Below, piece by piece: positions 28,130 through 37,567 of a stretch of 64,000 bases of DNA (positions within the stretch are counted from its first letter, which is position 1; each line of letters opens with the position of its first letter). Under the pieces are notes generated by a model, which ran no database searches, was not told the DNA's origin, and worked only from the letters and a program-made list of their open reading frames with translations. Location of the stretch: NCBI RefSeq assembly GCF_040537815.1, contig NZ_JBEWSZ010000002.1:186001-250000 (forward strand). Direction: 5' to 3'. Origin of the DNA: Mesorhizobium shangrilense. Lineage in GTDB: Bacteria > Pseudomonadota > Alphaproteobacteria > Rhizobiales > Rhizobiaceae. The position numbers and the translations under genes were made by a program.

Positions 28130-29041
28130 ATGAAGCTGGTCAGCTACAACATTCAGTACGGGTTTGGCGGCGACGGTCATTACGATCTGTCGCGTGCCGC
28201 GCGCATCGTTGCCGGCGCCGACATCATCGCCTTGCAGGAGGTGGAGCGGCACTGGCAGCGCACCAATTTCGACGACCAGCCTGAAATCCTGTCCAGCCTG
28301 CTGCCCGACTATCACTGGGTCTATGGTCCGGCCTTCGACATGGACGCCAGCGAGCGGCTGGATGGCCGCATCGTCAACCGCCGCCGGCAGTTCGGTACCA
28401 TGGTGCTGTCGAAGCTGCCGATCGTCTGGTCGCGGCCGCACGCGCTGCCGATGCGCCGTACCGTGCGTCCGCTCAACACGCGCAACGCGGCGCTCGAATG
28501 CATGATCCGCACGCCGGCCGGTCCGGTGCGGGTGCTCTCACTGCATCTCGCCCATATCGCGGCGGAGGAGCGACTGGAACAGATCGACTATCTCCTGGGG
28601 GAGCATCGTCGGGCGCCGTCCGACGGCGGCCCGTGGAGCGGCGTGGATGACGAGCCCGCGCGCAACTGGACGAGCGGGGAGCCGGAGCCGGAGAACCCGC
28701 TGGCCGCGATCTGGATGGGCGATTTCAACATGGAGCCGGGCAGCGCCGAATACCGGCGCATCGTCGGCAGCACGCCCTATCATCGGGGCGCCGCCTATCG
28801 CGATGGCTTCGTCGATGCCGCTGCTGTCGCCAGTGAGCCAGGGGAAGATTTCCATACCCATGTGAAGACCATCGACGGCAGACTGACAAAGCGGCGCCTC
28901 GACCATTGCTTCGTCGGCGGCATGTTCGCGGGGCGGGTGCGTTCGGCCAGCGCCGACATCGGTGAGGTTGCTTCGGACCATTTTCCGGTGCGCGTCGACA
29001 TCGATCTCGAGACACCTCTAACCGCACATTCCGGGGGCTGA
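28130..29041 (+). CDS. Endonuclease/exonuclease/phosphatase-family hydrolase
   Basis: A 303-residue protein of the EEP fold. The markers in order are LVSYNIQYGFGG (Asn site), ADIIALQEVERHW (metal-binding Glu), VLSLHLAHIAAEERLEQ, WMGDFNMEPGSAEY (Asp and Asn) and EVASDHFPV (catalytic Asp-His). Members cleave phosphodiesters in nucleic acids, sphingomyelin, inositol phosphates or related lipids, so the substrate is not determined. A charged insert (SGEPEPENPLAAIW) lies before the GDFN motif. It is ten bases from an EamA transporter gene and probably co-transcribed with it. Confidence 0.88.
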   Translation: MKLVSYNIQYGFGGDGHYDLSRAARIVAGADIIALQEVERHWQRTNFDDQPEILSSLLPDYHWVYGPAFDMDASERLDGRIVNRRRQFGTMVLSKLPIVWSRPHALPMRRTVRPLNTRNAALECMIRTPAGPVRVLSLHLAHIAAEERLEQIDYLLGEHRRAPSDGGPWSGVDDEPARNWTSGEPEPENPLAAIWMGDFNMEPGSAEYRRIVGSTPYHRGAAYRDGFVDAAAVASEPGEDFHTHVKTIDGRLTKRRLDHCFVGGMFAGRVRSASADIGEVASDHFPVRVDIDLETPLTAHSGG

Positions 29042-29051
29042 TGAGCCGCGC

Positions 29052-29897
29052 ATGACGCTTTTCGTCTTCTTCGCGGTGCTTGCCGCCGCCGCCATGCATG
29101 CGATCTGGAACGCGCTGGTCAAGGTCAATCTCGACCGCTTCATGTCGATCACATTGATGACGCTCGGCATGGGCGCGGCGGCACTCGTGGCGCTGCCTTT
29201 CGTCGAGGTGCCGAAGGCCGAAGTGTGGCCATATATCATTGCATCAGTGATCTTCCACATTGGCTACCGGACCTTCCTGATCGGCGCCTACAAGGCCGGG
29301 GATTTCGCCCAGACCTATCCGCTGGCGCGTGGCACCGCGCCGCTGCTTGCCGCACTTGGCGGGGTGTTCGTTGTTGCCGAGGTGCCCGGGCCGTTCGCCA
29401 TAGCCGGCATCGTGCTGTTGTCGGCGGGCACGCTGGTGATGTCGTTTCGCGGCGGCGCGCATCTGGAGAAGTTGAACCTGCGCGCCGTCGGCTATGCGCT
29501 GGGCACCTCGATCTTCATCGCCAGCTACACGCTGTCCGACGGCAGCGGCGCGAGATTGGCCGCCACCGCGCAGAGCTACGCGGCATGGCTGTTCGTCTGC
29601 GACGCGTTGGGTGCACTCGTACTGTGCCTCATCTTCCGGGGACCAAAGGCGCTGCCGGTGCTGGCCAGCAGCTGGAAGACCGGCATATTCACCGGCGTGC
29701 TCAGCGGTGCAGCGTACTGGATCGTGATGTGGGCGATGACCAAGGCGCCGATCGCCTCGGTGGCGTCGCTGCGCGAAACGTCGATCCTGTTCGCCATGAT
29801 GATTTCGGTCTTCGCGCTCGGCGAGAAGATAACGGGCTGGCGCGGCGCCGCCGCGCTCAGCATCGTTGCTGGTGTCGTCGCGCTGAGGATGGGCTGA
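29052..29897 (+). CDS. EamA/DMT-superfamily transporter
   Basis: A 281-residue membrane protein with ten predicted helices arranged as two EamA repeats. The first repeat contains HAIWNALVKVNLDRFMS and FAQTYPLARGTAPLLAALGG. The second contains IASVASLRETSILFAMMIS and ends at GEKITGWRGAAALSIVAGVV. DMT proteins export metabolites or import small solutes; the direction and substrate are unknown. It closes the plus-strand block and is convergent with the MFS gene at 29929. Confidence 0.9.
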   Translation: MTLFVFFAVLAAAAMHAIWNALVKVNLDRFMSITLMTLGMGAAALVALPFVEVPKAEVWPYIIASVIFHIGYRTFLIGAYKAGDFAQTYPLARGTAPLLAALGGVFVVAEVPGPFAIAGIVLLSAGTLVMSFRGGAHLEKLNLRAVGYALGTSIFIASYTLSDGSGARLAATAQSYAAWLFVCDALGALVLCLIFRGPKALPVLASSWKTGIFTGVLSGAAYWIVMWAMTKAPIASVASLRETSILFAMMISVFALGEKITGWRGAAALSIVAGVVALRMG

Positions 29898-29928
29898 CTG
29901 AGCCTGATCCCGAACGGGCACTTCAGGA

Positions 29929-31167
29929 TCATGCCCTGGCCGGGACCTCCCTATCGTGCACGGTCATCACCTGTCCGCGCCGTTCCGGACTGAAGCGGAT
30001 GACGACGATGATGCAGACGGCGACAATGCCCGCGAACAGCGCCAGCGCGTAGCCGTAGCTGCCCCCAGCGCTTTCAGCGATGCCTGCCTGGTACGGACCG
30101 CCATAGGACGCCGCGAGATTGCCGGCCTGATAGATGAAGCCGGGCAGGGTCGCGCGCACCGCGCCCGGTGAAAGCTCGTTGAGATGTGCAGGGATGACGC
30201 CCCATGCGCCTTGCACGGCGATCTGCATGACAAAGGCGCCGATGGCCAGCATGACGGGCGTGGTGCTGTAGGCCCACAGCGGAATCGACGGCAAGGCGAT
30301 GACGCAGGCGATGGTGATTGCATTGACGCGACCGATCTTCTCGGAAAGCGCGCCGAACGCCAGGCCACCGACGATGGCACCAAGATTGGCAACGATGGTG
30401 ATCCAGCTCACCGTGTGCGGATCAAAGCCATGCTGCTTCTTCAGGAAGGTCGGATAAAGGTCCTGCGTGCCGTGGCTGAAGAAGTTGAAGAACATCATGA
30501 GCACGACGGAATAGAGGGCGATGCCCCAGTGCTTTTGAAGCGTTTCGAGGAGTCCCGGCTTGACCGTGTTCTGCGCCTCGACGAAAGCGGGCGATTCCGG
30601 CACATGGGACCGGATGAAGAGAACGATCAGCGCCGGGACGAAGCTGAGCAGGAACATGGCGCGCCAGCCGATCGTGTAGCCGCCGATCGTCTGCTGATAG
30701 AGCAGTCCATAAACCACGGCCGCCAAAAGGTAGCCGGCTGGATATCCGCATTGCAGGATGCCCGAAACCATGCCGCGAGCGTTCGGCGGGATGGATTCCA
30801 TGGCAAGCGAACTGCCTAGCCCCCATTCGCCGCCCATGGCGATGCCGAATAGGGCACGCAGCGCCAGGAAGATGCCGAGATTGGGCGAGAACGCAGCCAG
30901 CGCCCCGATCACCGAATAGCTGACGATGTTGAGCATAAGGATGGGCTTGCGCCCATATTTGTCGGCGAGCATGCCGAAGATGAACGCACCGATGAAGCGC
31001 GTGGCCAAGGTCAGGAACAGTGCCTTTGAGACTGCCGGGACATCTGTCTGGAATTCACTGGCAATATCGGTGAGCAGGAATGTCAGAAGGAAGAAATCAA
31101 AAGCATCGAGAGTCCAGCCCAGGAATGAGGCCAAGACGGTTTTCTTCTGCTCGGCATTGAGACTCAA
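29929..31167 (-). CDS. MFS carrier, metabolite:H+ symporter type
   Basis: A 412-residue twelve-helix major facilitator. TM1 has GWTLDAFDFFLLTFLL (the D-x-x-D/F pattern of sialate, shikimate and dicarboxylate carriers), followed by the loop GMLADKYGRKPILML and the TM4-5 region RALFGIAMGGEWGLGSSL. It imports an organic acid or acidic sugar with protons. I chose a TTG start at 31167 because a full AAGGAGG stands five bases upstream; an upstream start at 31218 has no site. It is the last gene of the long minus-strand set that begins with the LacI-type gene and may carry a related substrate or product. Confidence 0.9.
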   Translation of the reverse strand: MSLNAEQKKTVLASFLGWTLDAFDFFLLTFLLTDIASEFQTDVPAVSKALFLTLATRFIGAFIFGMLADKYGRKPILMLNIVSYSVIGALAAFSPNLGIFLALRALFGIAMGGEWGLGSSLAMESIPPNARGMVSGILQCGYPAGYLLAAVVYGLLYQQTIGGYTIGWRAMFLLSFVPALIVLFIRSHVPESPAFVEAQNTVKPGLLETLQKHWGIALYSVVLMMFFNFFSHGTQDLYPTFLKKQHGFDPHTVSWITIVANLGAIVGGLAFGALSEKIGRVNAITIACVIALPSIPLWAYSTTPVMLAIGAFVMQIAVQGAWGVIPAHLNELSPGAVRATLPGFIYQAGNLAASYGGPYQAGIAESAGGSYGYALALFAGIVAVCIIVVIRFSPERRGQVMTVHDREVPARA

Positions 31168-31257
31168 GGCGTCCTCCTTTGCATCCCCCAAAGGAACGAT
31201 ATGTCGCCCTGCTCGCAAAAGAGAACAGTTATCAGTCGGCTTTCAAAGAGCCGGCGG

Positions 31258-31575
31258 TCACTTTTTCGTAAGGTCGAGGTCGAAGACCATCAACCCGTCG
31301 CTGCCTCCCTCCAATGCCGCGACCAGCCGGGCGCCGGCACGTTGATGCGCCTCATGCACCAGATAGGCGTCGCGGGCGGCGGCATCGCGGAAGTCGATGG
31401 TGAAGCCGTGCGTGAAGCCGCGCGCGAAGGGTTCGGGGCTGACATTGGCGCTGAATTTCACGGCGCCCATGCCGTCGATCATCTGCCGCAGCGCTTCAAG
31501 GTCGGCGTGAACAGCCTTGCGCTCGCCGGTGCCGACATCGCTACGGAATTTGACGAAGACGCAGTGCCTGATCAT
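31258..31575 (-). CDS. Dabb-family (stress-responsive alpha/beta-barrel) protein
   Basis: A 105-residue protein of the dimeric ferredoxin-like Dabb family. The opening IRHCVFVKFRSDVG, the middle GFTIDFRDAAARDAYLVHEAHQR (in two adjoining parts) and the ending GLMVFDLDL match the repeated beta-alpha-beta plan. Dabb proteins range from olivetolic-acid-cyclase-like enzymes to small accessory proteins in catabolic operons. It sits 20 bases after a GMC oxidoreductase gene. An enzymatic role in the pathway is possible but unproven. Confidence 0.88.
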   Translation of the reverse strand: MIRHCVFVKFRSDVGTGERKAVHADLEALRQMIDGMGAVKFSANVSPEPFARGFTHGFTIDFRDAAARDAYLVHEAHQRAGARLVAALEGGSDGLMVFDLDLTKK

Positions 31576-31595
31576 CGAATTGTCCTTCTCGAATG

Positions 31596-33224
31596 CTATG
31601 CGGCGCGATTGCCCGAAAACACCGCCGGCGGCAATGGCTCGCGGCCGAGGATCAGGTCGGCACCCTTTTCACCGACCATGATGGTCGGCGCATTGGTGTT
31701 GGAGGAGGGCACGCGCGGCATCACCGAGGCGTCGCAGACGCGCAAGCCCTCGAGACCGCGCAGCCGCAGGTCAGGCGTCACCACGGCCATCTCGTCATGG
31801 CCCATGCGGCAGGTGCCGACCGGGTGATGGTCGGTCTTGGAACTGCGGCAGGCATAGTCGACCAGCTCATCGTCGCTGGCGAGTGATGGGCCAGGCAGCA
31901 CTTCGCGCAGCACGTAGGAGGAAAGTGCCTTCTGCTGCATGATTTCGCGTGCCAGCCTCAAGCCCTTGAGCGACATGGCGCGATCATAGGGATCGGACCA
32001 GTAATTCGGGTCGATCAGCGGATGGTCGGCCGGGTCGGCGCTCTTCAGCCGCACCGTGCCGCGCGAGCGGGGACGCAGGAAGGCCGAGTTCAGAGTGACG
32101 CCAGGGTTGTTCAGCTTCTCGACGCCGGCCTCGATGCCGGACCCCAGGCCGAGATGGAACTGGATGTCGGGCGAAGCTGCGGTCGGGTCGGCGTACCAGA
32201 AGCCGCCGGTCTCGAACAGGCTGGAGGCAACCGGTCCTTTCTTCAGCAGCAGGTACTGCAGGCCGGCCCATGCGGTGCGGTGCAGCTTGGCGTAATTGTC
32301 GTAGGTGTGGTCGCCGGTGCATTCGGCGATGACGAACAAATCGAGATGGTCCTGCATGTTGGAGCCGACGCCGGGCAGGTCGTGCACTGGTGTGACGCCG
32401 ACCGACTTCAGGTGATCGGCCGGACCGATGCCCGACTGCATCAAGAGTTTTGGAGAGCCGATGGCGCCGGACGAGACGATCACCTCGCGGTCGGCGCGCA
32501 GTATTGTCTTCTGGCCGCCTGGCTTGTCTACGATTTCGACGCCGATGGCGCGGCCCTTCTCGACGACGATGCGGGTCACCAGCACATCGGTTCTTATGGT
32601 GAGGTTCTTGCGGGCACGGATCGGCTTCAGATAGGCGACCGAGGCGGAGGAGCGCCGGGCATCCTTCTGGGTCAGCTGGTAATAGCCGACGCCCTCCTGG
32701 CTGGCGCCGTTGAAATCCGGGTTGAAGGGAATTCCCATCTCCTGGCCGGCGCGGAAATAGGCTTCGCAGATCGGCAGTGGCGAAATCGGATTCGACACGC
32801 CGAGCGGCCCCTGGTCGCCATGAAAGTCGTTGGCGTAGCGCTGGTTGTTTTCGGCGCGCTTGAAATAGGGCAGCACGTCGCGGTAGCCCCAACCGGTCAG
32901 GCCTTCTTCCTTCTCCCAGGCATCGTAGTCGCGTGCGTTGCCGCGCGTGTAGATCTGGGCGTTGATGGAGGAGCCGCCGCCGACCACCTTGGCCTGCGTG
33001 TACCAGAAGACGCGGTCGTTCATGTGCTTCTGTGGCACGGTCGACCAGCCCCAGGAGGCGATGCCCTTGGTCATCTTGGCGAAACCGGCGGGCATGTGGA
33101 TATAGGGGTGCCAGTCCTTGCCGCCGGCTTCCAGCAGCAGCACGGAATTCGCCGGATCCTCGCTCAGCCGGTTGGCCAGCACGCAACCGGCCGGGCCGGC
33201 ACCCACGATGATGTAGTCGGTCAT
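31596..33224 (-). CDS. GMC-family FAD alcohol dehydrogenase (choline dehydrogenase-like)
   Basis: A 542-residue flavoprotein. The N-terminal FAD-binding motif is YIIVGAGPAGCVLANRLSE, GMC signature 1 is around VVGGGSSINAQIYTRGN (about 79-95), signature 2 is GAIGSPKLLMQSGIGP (about 255-270), and the active-site His region is DHHPVGTCRMG near residue 470. It oxidises an alcohol or sugar hydroxyl to a carbonyl. It is clearly different from the second GMC enzyme at 33995-35497. Its stop is 20 bases before the Dabb start and its start 12 bases after the SDR stop, so it is within the operon. Confidence 0.94.
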   Translation of the reverse strand: MTDYIIVGAGPAGCVLANRLSEDPANSVLLLEAGGKDWHPYIHMPAGFAKMTKGIASWGWSTVPQKHMNDRVFWYTQAKVVGGGSSINAQIYTRGNARDYDAWEKEEGLTGWGYRDVLPYFKRAENNQRYANDFHGDQGPLGVSNPISPLPICEAYFRAGQEMGIPFNPDFNGASQEGVGYYQLTQKDARRSSASVAYLKPIRARKNLTIRTDVLVTRIVVEKGRAIGVEIVDKPGGQKTILRADREVIVSSGAIGSPKLLMQSGIGPADHLKSVGVTPVHDLPGVGSNMQDHLDLFVIAECTGDHTYDNYAKLHRTAWAGLQYLLLKKGPVASSLFETGGFWYADPTAASPDIQFHLGLGSGIEAGVEKLNNPGVTLNSAFLRPRSRGTVRLKSADPADHPLIDPNYWSDPYDRAMSLKGLRLAREIMQQKALSSYVLREVLPGPSLASDDELVDYACRSSKTDHHPVGTCRMGHDEMAVVTPDLRLRGLEGLRVCDASVMPRVPSSNTNAPTIMVGEKGADLILGREPLPPAVFSGNRAA

Positions 33225-33236
33225 GGCGTCACCTGT

Positions 33237-33998
33237 TCACAGTCTGGGCACCGACAGCGCGCCGTCGACATTGATGATCGAGCCGGTCGAAAAACCAAGC
33301 TTGCCGCCGGCGAGGGTCGCCACCACGGCGCCGATGTCGGCGGTCTCACCCCAGCGCTTTGCTGGCACCAGCCCGCCGTCGATCAAGGCATCGTATTTGG
33401 CTGATACACCCGACGTCATGTCGGTGCGGATGATGCCCGGCCGGACCTCGAACACGCCGATGTTTTCAGGGGCGAGCCGCAGCGCCAGGTTCTTCACCCA
33501 CATCGAAAGGCCGGCCTTCGAGATGCAGTAGTCGGGACGTTCCGGAGACGCCATCTCGGCACTGACCGAGGTGATGGTGATGATCGACCTTGCGATGCCG
33601 CTGGGCGCCGCCAGCATGGCTTTTGCGACGGCCTGGCTGAGAAAGACTGTGCCGCGCAGATTGATGCCGAGCGTGCGGTCGAAATTTTCGGGCTTGAGTT
33701 CCAGCAGGTCGCCGCGCACGACAGCTCCGACGCCGGCATTGTTGACGAGGCAGTCGATGCGGCCGAAGGCGCTTATGGCGGCGTCGACAAGTGCCGCATG
33801 GTCGCCGAGATCGGCGATGTCGCAACGGTGGTAGGCGAATTTGGCGCCACGCGCGGTGATGTCAGCGGCAAGGTCGTCGGCCGCTGTCTCGGCAAGGTCC
33901 GCGACAAGGATGTCGTAGCCGGACTCCGCCAGCGTCTGGGCACAGGCAAGGCCGATACCGCGCGCGCCGCCGGTGATGATGGCTGCGGGGCGGGTCAT
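33237..33998 (-). CDS. Short-chain dehydrogenase/reductase (3-oxoacyl-ACP reductase-like)
   Basis: A 253-residue classical SDR. The cofactor motif is IITGGARGIGLACAQ, the structural motif LVNNAGVGAV, and the catalytic Ser with Tyr-x-x-x-Lys are seen in TSVSAEMASPERPDYCISKAG. It interconverts a hydroxyl and a ketone with NAD(P)H. The start at 33998 overlaps the stop of the upstream GMC gene by four bases; the same frame stays open upstream but only as a shadow of that gene. Likely acts in the same pathway as the GMC enzymes. Confidence 0.93.
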   Translation of the reverse strand: MTRPAAIITGGARGIGLACAQTLAESGYDILVADLAETAADDLAADITARGAKFAYHRCDIADLGDHAALVDAAISAFGRIDCLVNNAGVGAVVRGDLLELKPENFDRTLGINLRGTVFLSQAVAKAMLAAPSGIARSIITITSVSAEMASPERPDYCISKAGLSMWVKNLALRLAPENIGVFEVRPGIIRTDMTSGVSAKYDALIDGGLVPAKRWGETADIGAVVATLAGGKLGFSTGSIINVDGALSVPRL

Positions 33999-35497
33999 GC
34001 TGCCAGCTCCGTCTTGCGGATATGCTCGGCAACCCGCAGCGCCTGTGCTGCTATCGACAGCGCCGGGTTCACGGCGGCCGAATTGGGCAGGAAGCTGCCG
34101 TCGACGACGAAGAGGTTCCGTTGGTCGAAAGAGCGGCAGAAGGGATCGAGCGGCGCGGTGGCCGGATCGTCGCCCATCCTGACAGTGCCGCACTGGTGCG
34201 AGGGCGTGCGCTTGTCGAAGGGGCGCGACAGCACGATCGGATAGCCGCAGGCGCGGAAGTTTTCGCGCATCACCTTGGTCAGGCCGTCGAGCGACTGCAT
34301 GTTGGAGCGCCGCCACTGCATGACGATGTCCTTGCCGTCGACCATGATGCGGCTTTCCGGGTCGGGCAGGTCCTCGCACATCAGGTACCAGTCGACGGCG
34401 TGCCCGGCCATGAAATCGAGCGCGAATTTGGGCGCCAGCTTCACATTGGCCTTCAGCATGTTGCCGTCGATCTTGCCCAGAAGCTGGACGTTGCCGAGCG
34501 GCTTGCCGCCCTTGCCGTCGGACAGATAGTAGTCGTTCAGCATCAGCGTCTTCTGGTAGACGGCATCGTTCCTGCGGCGTGGATCGATCGCCAGCATGGC
34601 GCTGGAATTGTGGTTCATGAAATTGCGCCCGACCTGGTCGGAGCGGTTGGCGAGGCCCTTGCCGTCGGAAGAGGGCGAGCGCAGCAGGATGACGGCGGAA
34701 TTGACCGCTCCCGCTGAGAGAATGACCAGCTTTGGCGCCACTTTCTTCAACGCGCCGTTCTGTCGGTAGTGGATGGCTGATATGGTTTTGCCGTCTGTCG
34801 ACGCTTCGAGATATTCGACGTAAGCGCCGGTCTCGAGCCGGATGTTGGTGTCCTTGAGTGCCGCTGTCAGCGGTCCTGTTTGCGCGTCGATCTTGCCCTG
34901 GCCGGTGTTGGGGAAGGCGTCCCAGCCGGTCTTGCCCTCCTTCAGCCAGGTGTCGATGTCGACGCCGAGCGGCAGCGAGGCCGGATGCAGGCCGAGGCCC
35001 TTGAGCTCGGCGCGGGCGCGCGCGATCGGCGCCTCGTCGGGCACAGGCTTGAAGGCATAGGGGATCGAGTGGAACGGCTCGGTCGGGTCCTCGCCCAGCG
35101 TGCCACGCACGCGAAACAGCTGCTCGGCCTTCGAATACCAGGGCTCGAACTCGTCATAGGAAAACGGCCAGGCCGGCGAGACGCCCCCAAAGTGGTCCAT
35201 GGCGGAAAAGTCTTGGCTGCGGTAGCGGATCAGCACCGCGCCGTAGAATTTCGAATTGCCGCCGACATAGTAGTAATTGCCGGGGTTGAAGGCGGGGCCG
35301 CCGGCCTCACGCCACATCTCCTTCGGCCGGTAATGGCCGTCGACGAAAATGGAGCGCGTGTCACGCGCATGCGGCGTTGCCGGCAGGGGTTCGCCGCGCT
35401 CCAGCATCAGGATCGAGGCGCCACTCCCGGCAAGGCCGGAGGCGATCGTGGCGCCGCCGATGCCGGAGCCGATGATGACGATATCCGGATTTGTCAT
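33995..35497 (-). CDS. GMC-family FAD sugar/glycoside dehydrogenase-like oxidoreductase
   Basis: A 500-residue flavoprotein with FAD motif IVIIGSGIGGATIASGLAGSG, the substrate-binding start YYYVGGNSKFYGAVLIRYR (about 76-94), and C-terminal signature SHQCGTVRMGDDP with NPALSIAAQALRVAEH. This wording is closer to pyranose-oxidase and glucoside-3-dehydrogenase-type GMC proteins than to choline dehydrogenase. Together with the CUT1 importer immediately upstream, it suggests oxidation of a sugar or glycoside hydroxyl. It is 5 bases downstream of the ATPase gene and overlaps the SDR gene by four bases. Confidence 0.9.
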   Translation of the reverse strand: MTNPDIVIIGSGIGGATIASGLAGSGASILMLERGEPLPATPHARDTRSIFVDGHYRPKEMWREAGGPAFNPGNYYYVGGNSKFYGAVLIRYRSQDFSAMDHFGGVSPAWPFSYDEFEPWYSKAEQLFRVRGTLGEDPTEPFHSIPYAFKPVPDEAPIARARAELKGLGLHPASLPLGVDIDTWLKEGKTGWDAFPNTGQGKIDAQTGPLTAALKDTNIRLETGAYVEYLEASTDGKTISAIHYRQNGALKKVAPKLVILSAGAVNSAVILLRSPSSDGKGLANRSDQVGRNFMNHNSSAMLAIDPRRRNDAVYQKTLMLNDYYLSDGKGGKPLGNVQLLGKIDGNMLKANVKLAPKFALDFMAGHAVDWYLMCEDLPDPESRIMVDGKDIVMQWRRSNMQSLDGLTKVMRENFRACGYPIVLSRPFDKRTPSHQCGTVRMGDDPATAPLDPFCRSFDQRNLFVVDGSFLPNSAAVNPALSIAAQALRVAEHIRKTELAA

Positions 35498-35502
35498 AGC
35501 CG

Positions 35503-36618
35503 TCAGCGAATGCGGCTCTCGGTCGCCGGATCGAAGAACACCGCCTTGGTCAGGTTGAAGGCGAGCGGCGTATTGGTGCCCGGCTGGATGTTGGCGTCAG
35601 CACGCAGCCGCGCCACCACGCCCTTGCCGCCAAGATTGGTGACCGCGAAGGTGTCGGATCCCGCCGGCTCGACAACCTCGATATGGCAGTCGGCGGTGGC
35701 GATGTTCGAGGCATTGCGCTCGGCACCTTCCGGATCGGTCAGGGCTTCCGGGCGAACACCGAAGATGATCGGCTTGCCGTGGAATGCCGACAGGCCCGCA
35801 GGCGCATTGGCCATCGGCAGCGATATCGGCTCGCGCGCCTCGCGCTGCAGCACAACGGACAATGCGTTGCCGTTGGTGCCGATCGTCGCCGGGATCAGGT
35901 TCATCGCCGGCGAACCCATGAAATCGGCGACGAAGAGATTGGTCGGGTTGTTGTAGATTTCCGCCGGCGTGCCGAATTGCTGGACTTCGCCGTCGCGCAT
36001 GACCGCGATCTTTGTCGCCAGCGTCATCGCCTCGATCTGGTCATGGGTGACGTAGACGATGGTGGTGCCGGTGGTGGCATGCAGGCGCTTGATCTCGATG
36101 CGCATGTCGACGCGCAGCTTGGCGTCGAGGTTGGACAGCGGTTCATCGAACAGGAACAGTTTGGGGTCGCGCACCAGCGCCCGGCCCATGGCGACGCGCT
36201 GGCGCTGGCCGCCGGAAAGCTGGCTCGGCTTGCGCTGCAGGAGATGGCCGATCTGCAGGACCTTCGCCACCTTGTCGATCGCCTTCTGGCGTTCCGCGGC
36301 CGGCACGCCGCGCATCTCCATGCCGAAGGAGATGTTTCCGGCCACCGTCATATTCGGGTAAAGCGCGTAGCTCTGGAACACCATGGCGATGTCGCGCTTG
36401 GACGGGTGCAGATCATTGATCGCTCGTCCGTCGACGCGAATTTCGCCCGAGGTGATCGTCTCCAGCCCAGCGATGGTGTTGAGCAAGGTCGACTTGCCGC
36501 AACCGGACGGACCGACCAGCACCAGGAAGCCGCCCTTTTCCAGTTCGACGTCGATCCCCTTGAGGATCTCGACCTGGCCGAAACGCTTCCTCAGACCATC
36601 AATTTCCAGAAAAGCCAT
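35503..36618 (-). CDS. Sugar ABC transporter ATP-binding protein (MalK/UgpC type)
   Basis: A 371-residue ATPase with Walker A GPSGCGKST, Q-loop VFQSYALYPNMTV, signature LSGGQRQR, Walker B FLFDEPLSNLD and switch VTHDQIEAMTLATK. A MalK-type regulatory domain follows (FGVRPEALTDPEGAERN). The start at 36618 has AAGGAT upstream and begins at the usual MAFLEIDGLRKRFG. An in-frame start at 36675 would overlap the permease gene. It energises the importer encoded by the three genes before it in the operon. Confidence 0.95.
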   Translation of the reverse strand: MAFLEIDGLRKRFGQVEILKGIDVELEKGGFLVLVGPSGCGKSTLLNTIAGLETITSGEIRVDGRAINDLHPSKRDIAMVFQSYALYPNMTVAGNISFGMEMRGVPAAERQKAIDKVAKVLQIGHLLQRKPSQLSGGQRQRVAMGRALVRDPKLFLFDEPLSNLDAKLRVDMRIEIKRLHATTGTTIVYVTHDQIEAMTLATKIAVMRDGEVQQFGTPAEIYNNPTNLFVADFMGSPAMNLIPATIGTNGNALSVVLQREAREPISLPMANAPAGLSAFHGKPIIFGVRPEALTDPEGAERNASNIATADCHIEVVEPAGSDTFAVTNLGGKGVVARLRADANIQPGTNTPLAFNLTKAVFFDPATESRIR

Positions 36619-36622
36619 CGGG

Positions 36623-37567
36623 TTATCCTTTGACGGCGCCTGCCATGAGACCGCGCACGAAGTAGCGGCCGGCAAGCACGTAGACGAGAAGGGTGGGGAG
36701 TGCGGCGATCATCGCCGCAGCCATGTTGACGTTGTATTCGACGACACCGGTCGAGGTGTTGACGACGTTGTTGAGAGCCACCGTCATCGGCATCGCGTCG
36801 CCGGTGCCGGCGTAGGCGGATGCGAACAGGAAGTCGTTCCAGATGTTGGTGAACTGGTAGATCACGGTGACGACGAAGATCGGCATCGAGTTCGGCAGCA
36901 TGATGCGCCGGAAGATCTGGAAGAAGCTCGCGCCGTCGACCTGCGCCGCCTTCACCAGCTCGGTCGGAAACGCCTCGTAGTAGTTTCGGAAGAACAGCGT
37001 GGTGAAGCCGATGCCGTAGACGACGTGCACGAAGACGAGATTGACCGTCGGGTTGCCGAGGCCGAAGCTGGTTCCGACCGAATTCTGCAGCGAGACACCG
37101 AAGCGGCCAAGGCTGCCCAGGATCGTTGCCATCGGCAACAGCACCGACTGGAACGGGATGAAGCAGGCGAACAGCATCAGTCCGAAGACCAGCGTGTGGC
37201 CGCGAAAACGCCACTTGGTCAGCACGTAGCCGTTGAGCGCGCCGAGCATCGTCGAGATCAGCACGGCCGGAACCACCATCTTGATGGAGTTCCAGAAGTA
37301 ACCCTTGATGCCGGCGCAGGTGAGGCCGACACAGGTTTCGCCCCAGGCCTTCAGCCATGGATCGAAGGTCGGCGCCTTGGGCAGTGCCAGCATGTTGCCA
37401 TTCTGGATCTCGTCCATGGTCTTGAACGAGGTGACCAGCATGACGAACAGCGGCATCAGGTAGAACACCGCGAAGACAGCCAGCAGCCCATAGATGACGA
37501 TGCGGTTGACGATCTTGACGTTGACGCCGCCAGAGGCTTGGCGGGCAGGGGTGGCGACAGCGCTCAT
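36623..37567 (-). CDS. Sugar ABC transporter permease (MalG type)
   Basis: A 314-residue inner-membrane protein with six core helices and the EAA loop LVKAAQVDGASFFQIFRRIM; the C-terminus ends RYFVRGLMAGAVKG, typical of MalG-type subunits. A periplasmic loop with two Cys residues (WGETCVGLTCAGIKGYFWNS) is an insertion between TM1 and TM2 often seen in CUT1 glucose/mannose-type permeases. The start overlaps the stop of the first permease by ATGA. Confidence 0.94.
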   Translation of the reverse strand: MSAVATPARQASGGVNVKIVNRIVIYGLLAVFAVFYLMPLFVMLVTSFKTMDEIQNGNMLALPKAPTFDPWLKAWGETCVGLTCAGIKGYFWNSIKMVVPAVLISTMLGALNGYVLTKWRFRGHTLVFGLMLFACFIPFQSVLLPMATILGSLGRFGVSLQNSVGTSFGLGNPTVNLVFVHVVYGIGFTTLFFRNYYEAFPTELVKAAQVDGASFFQIFRRIMLPNSMPIFVVTVIYQFTNIWNDFLFASAYAGTGDAMPMTVALNNVVNTSTGVVEYNVNMAAAMIAALPTLLVYVLAGRYFVRGLMAGAVKG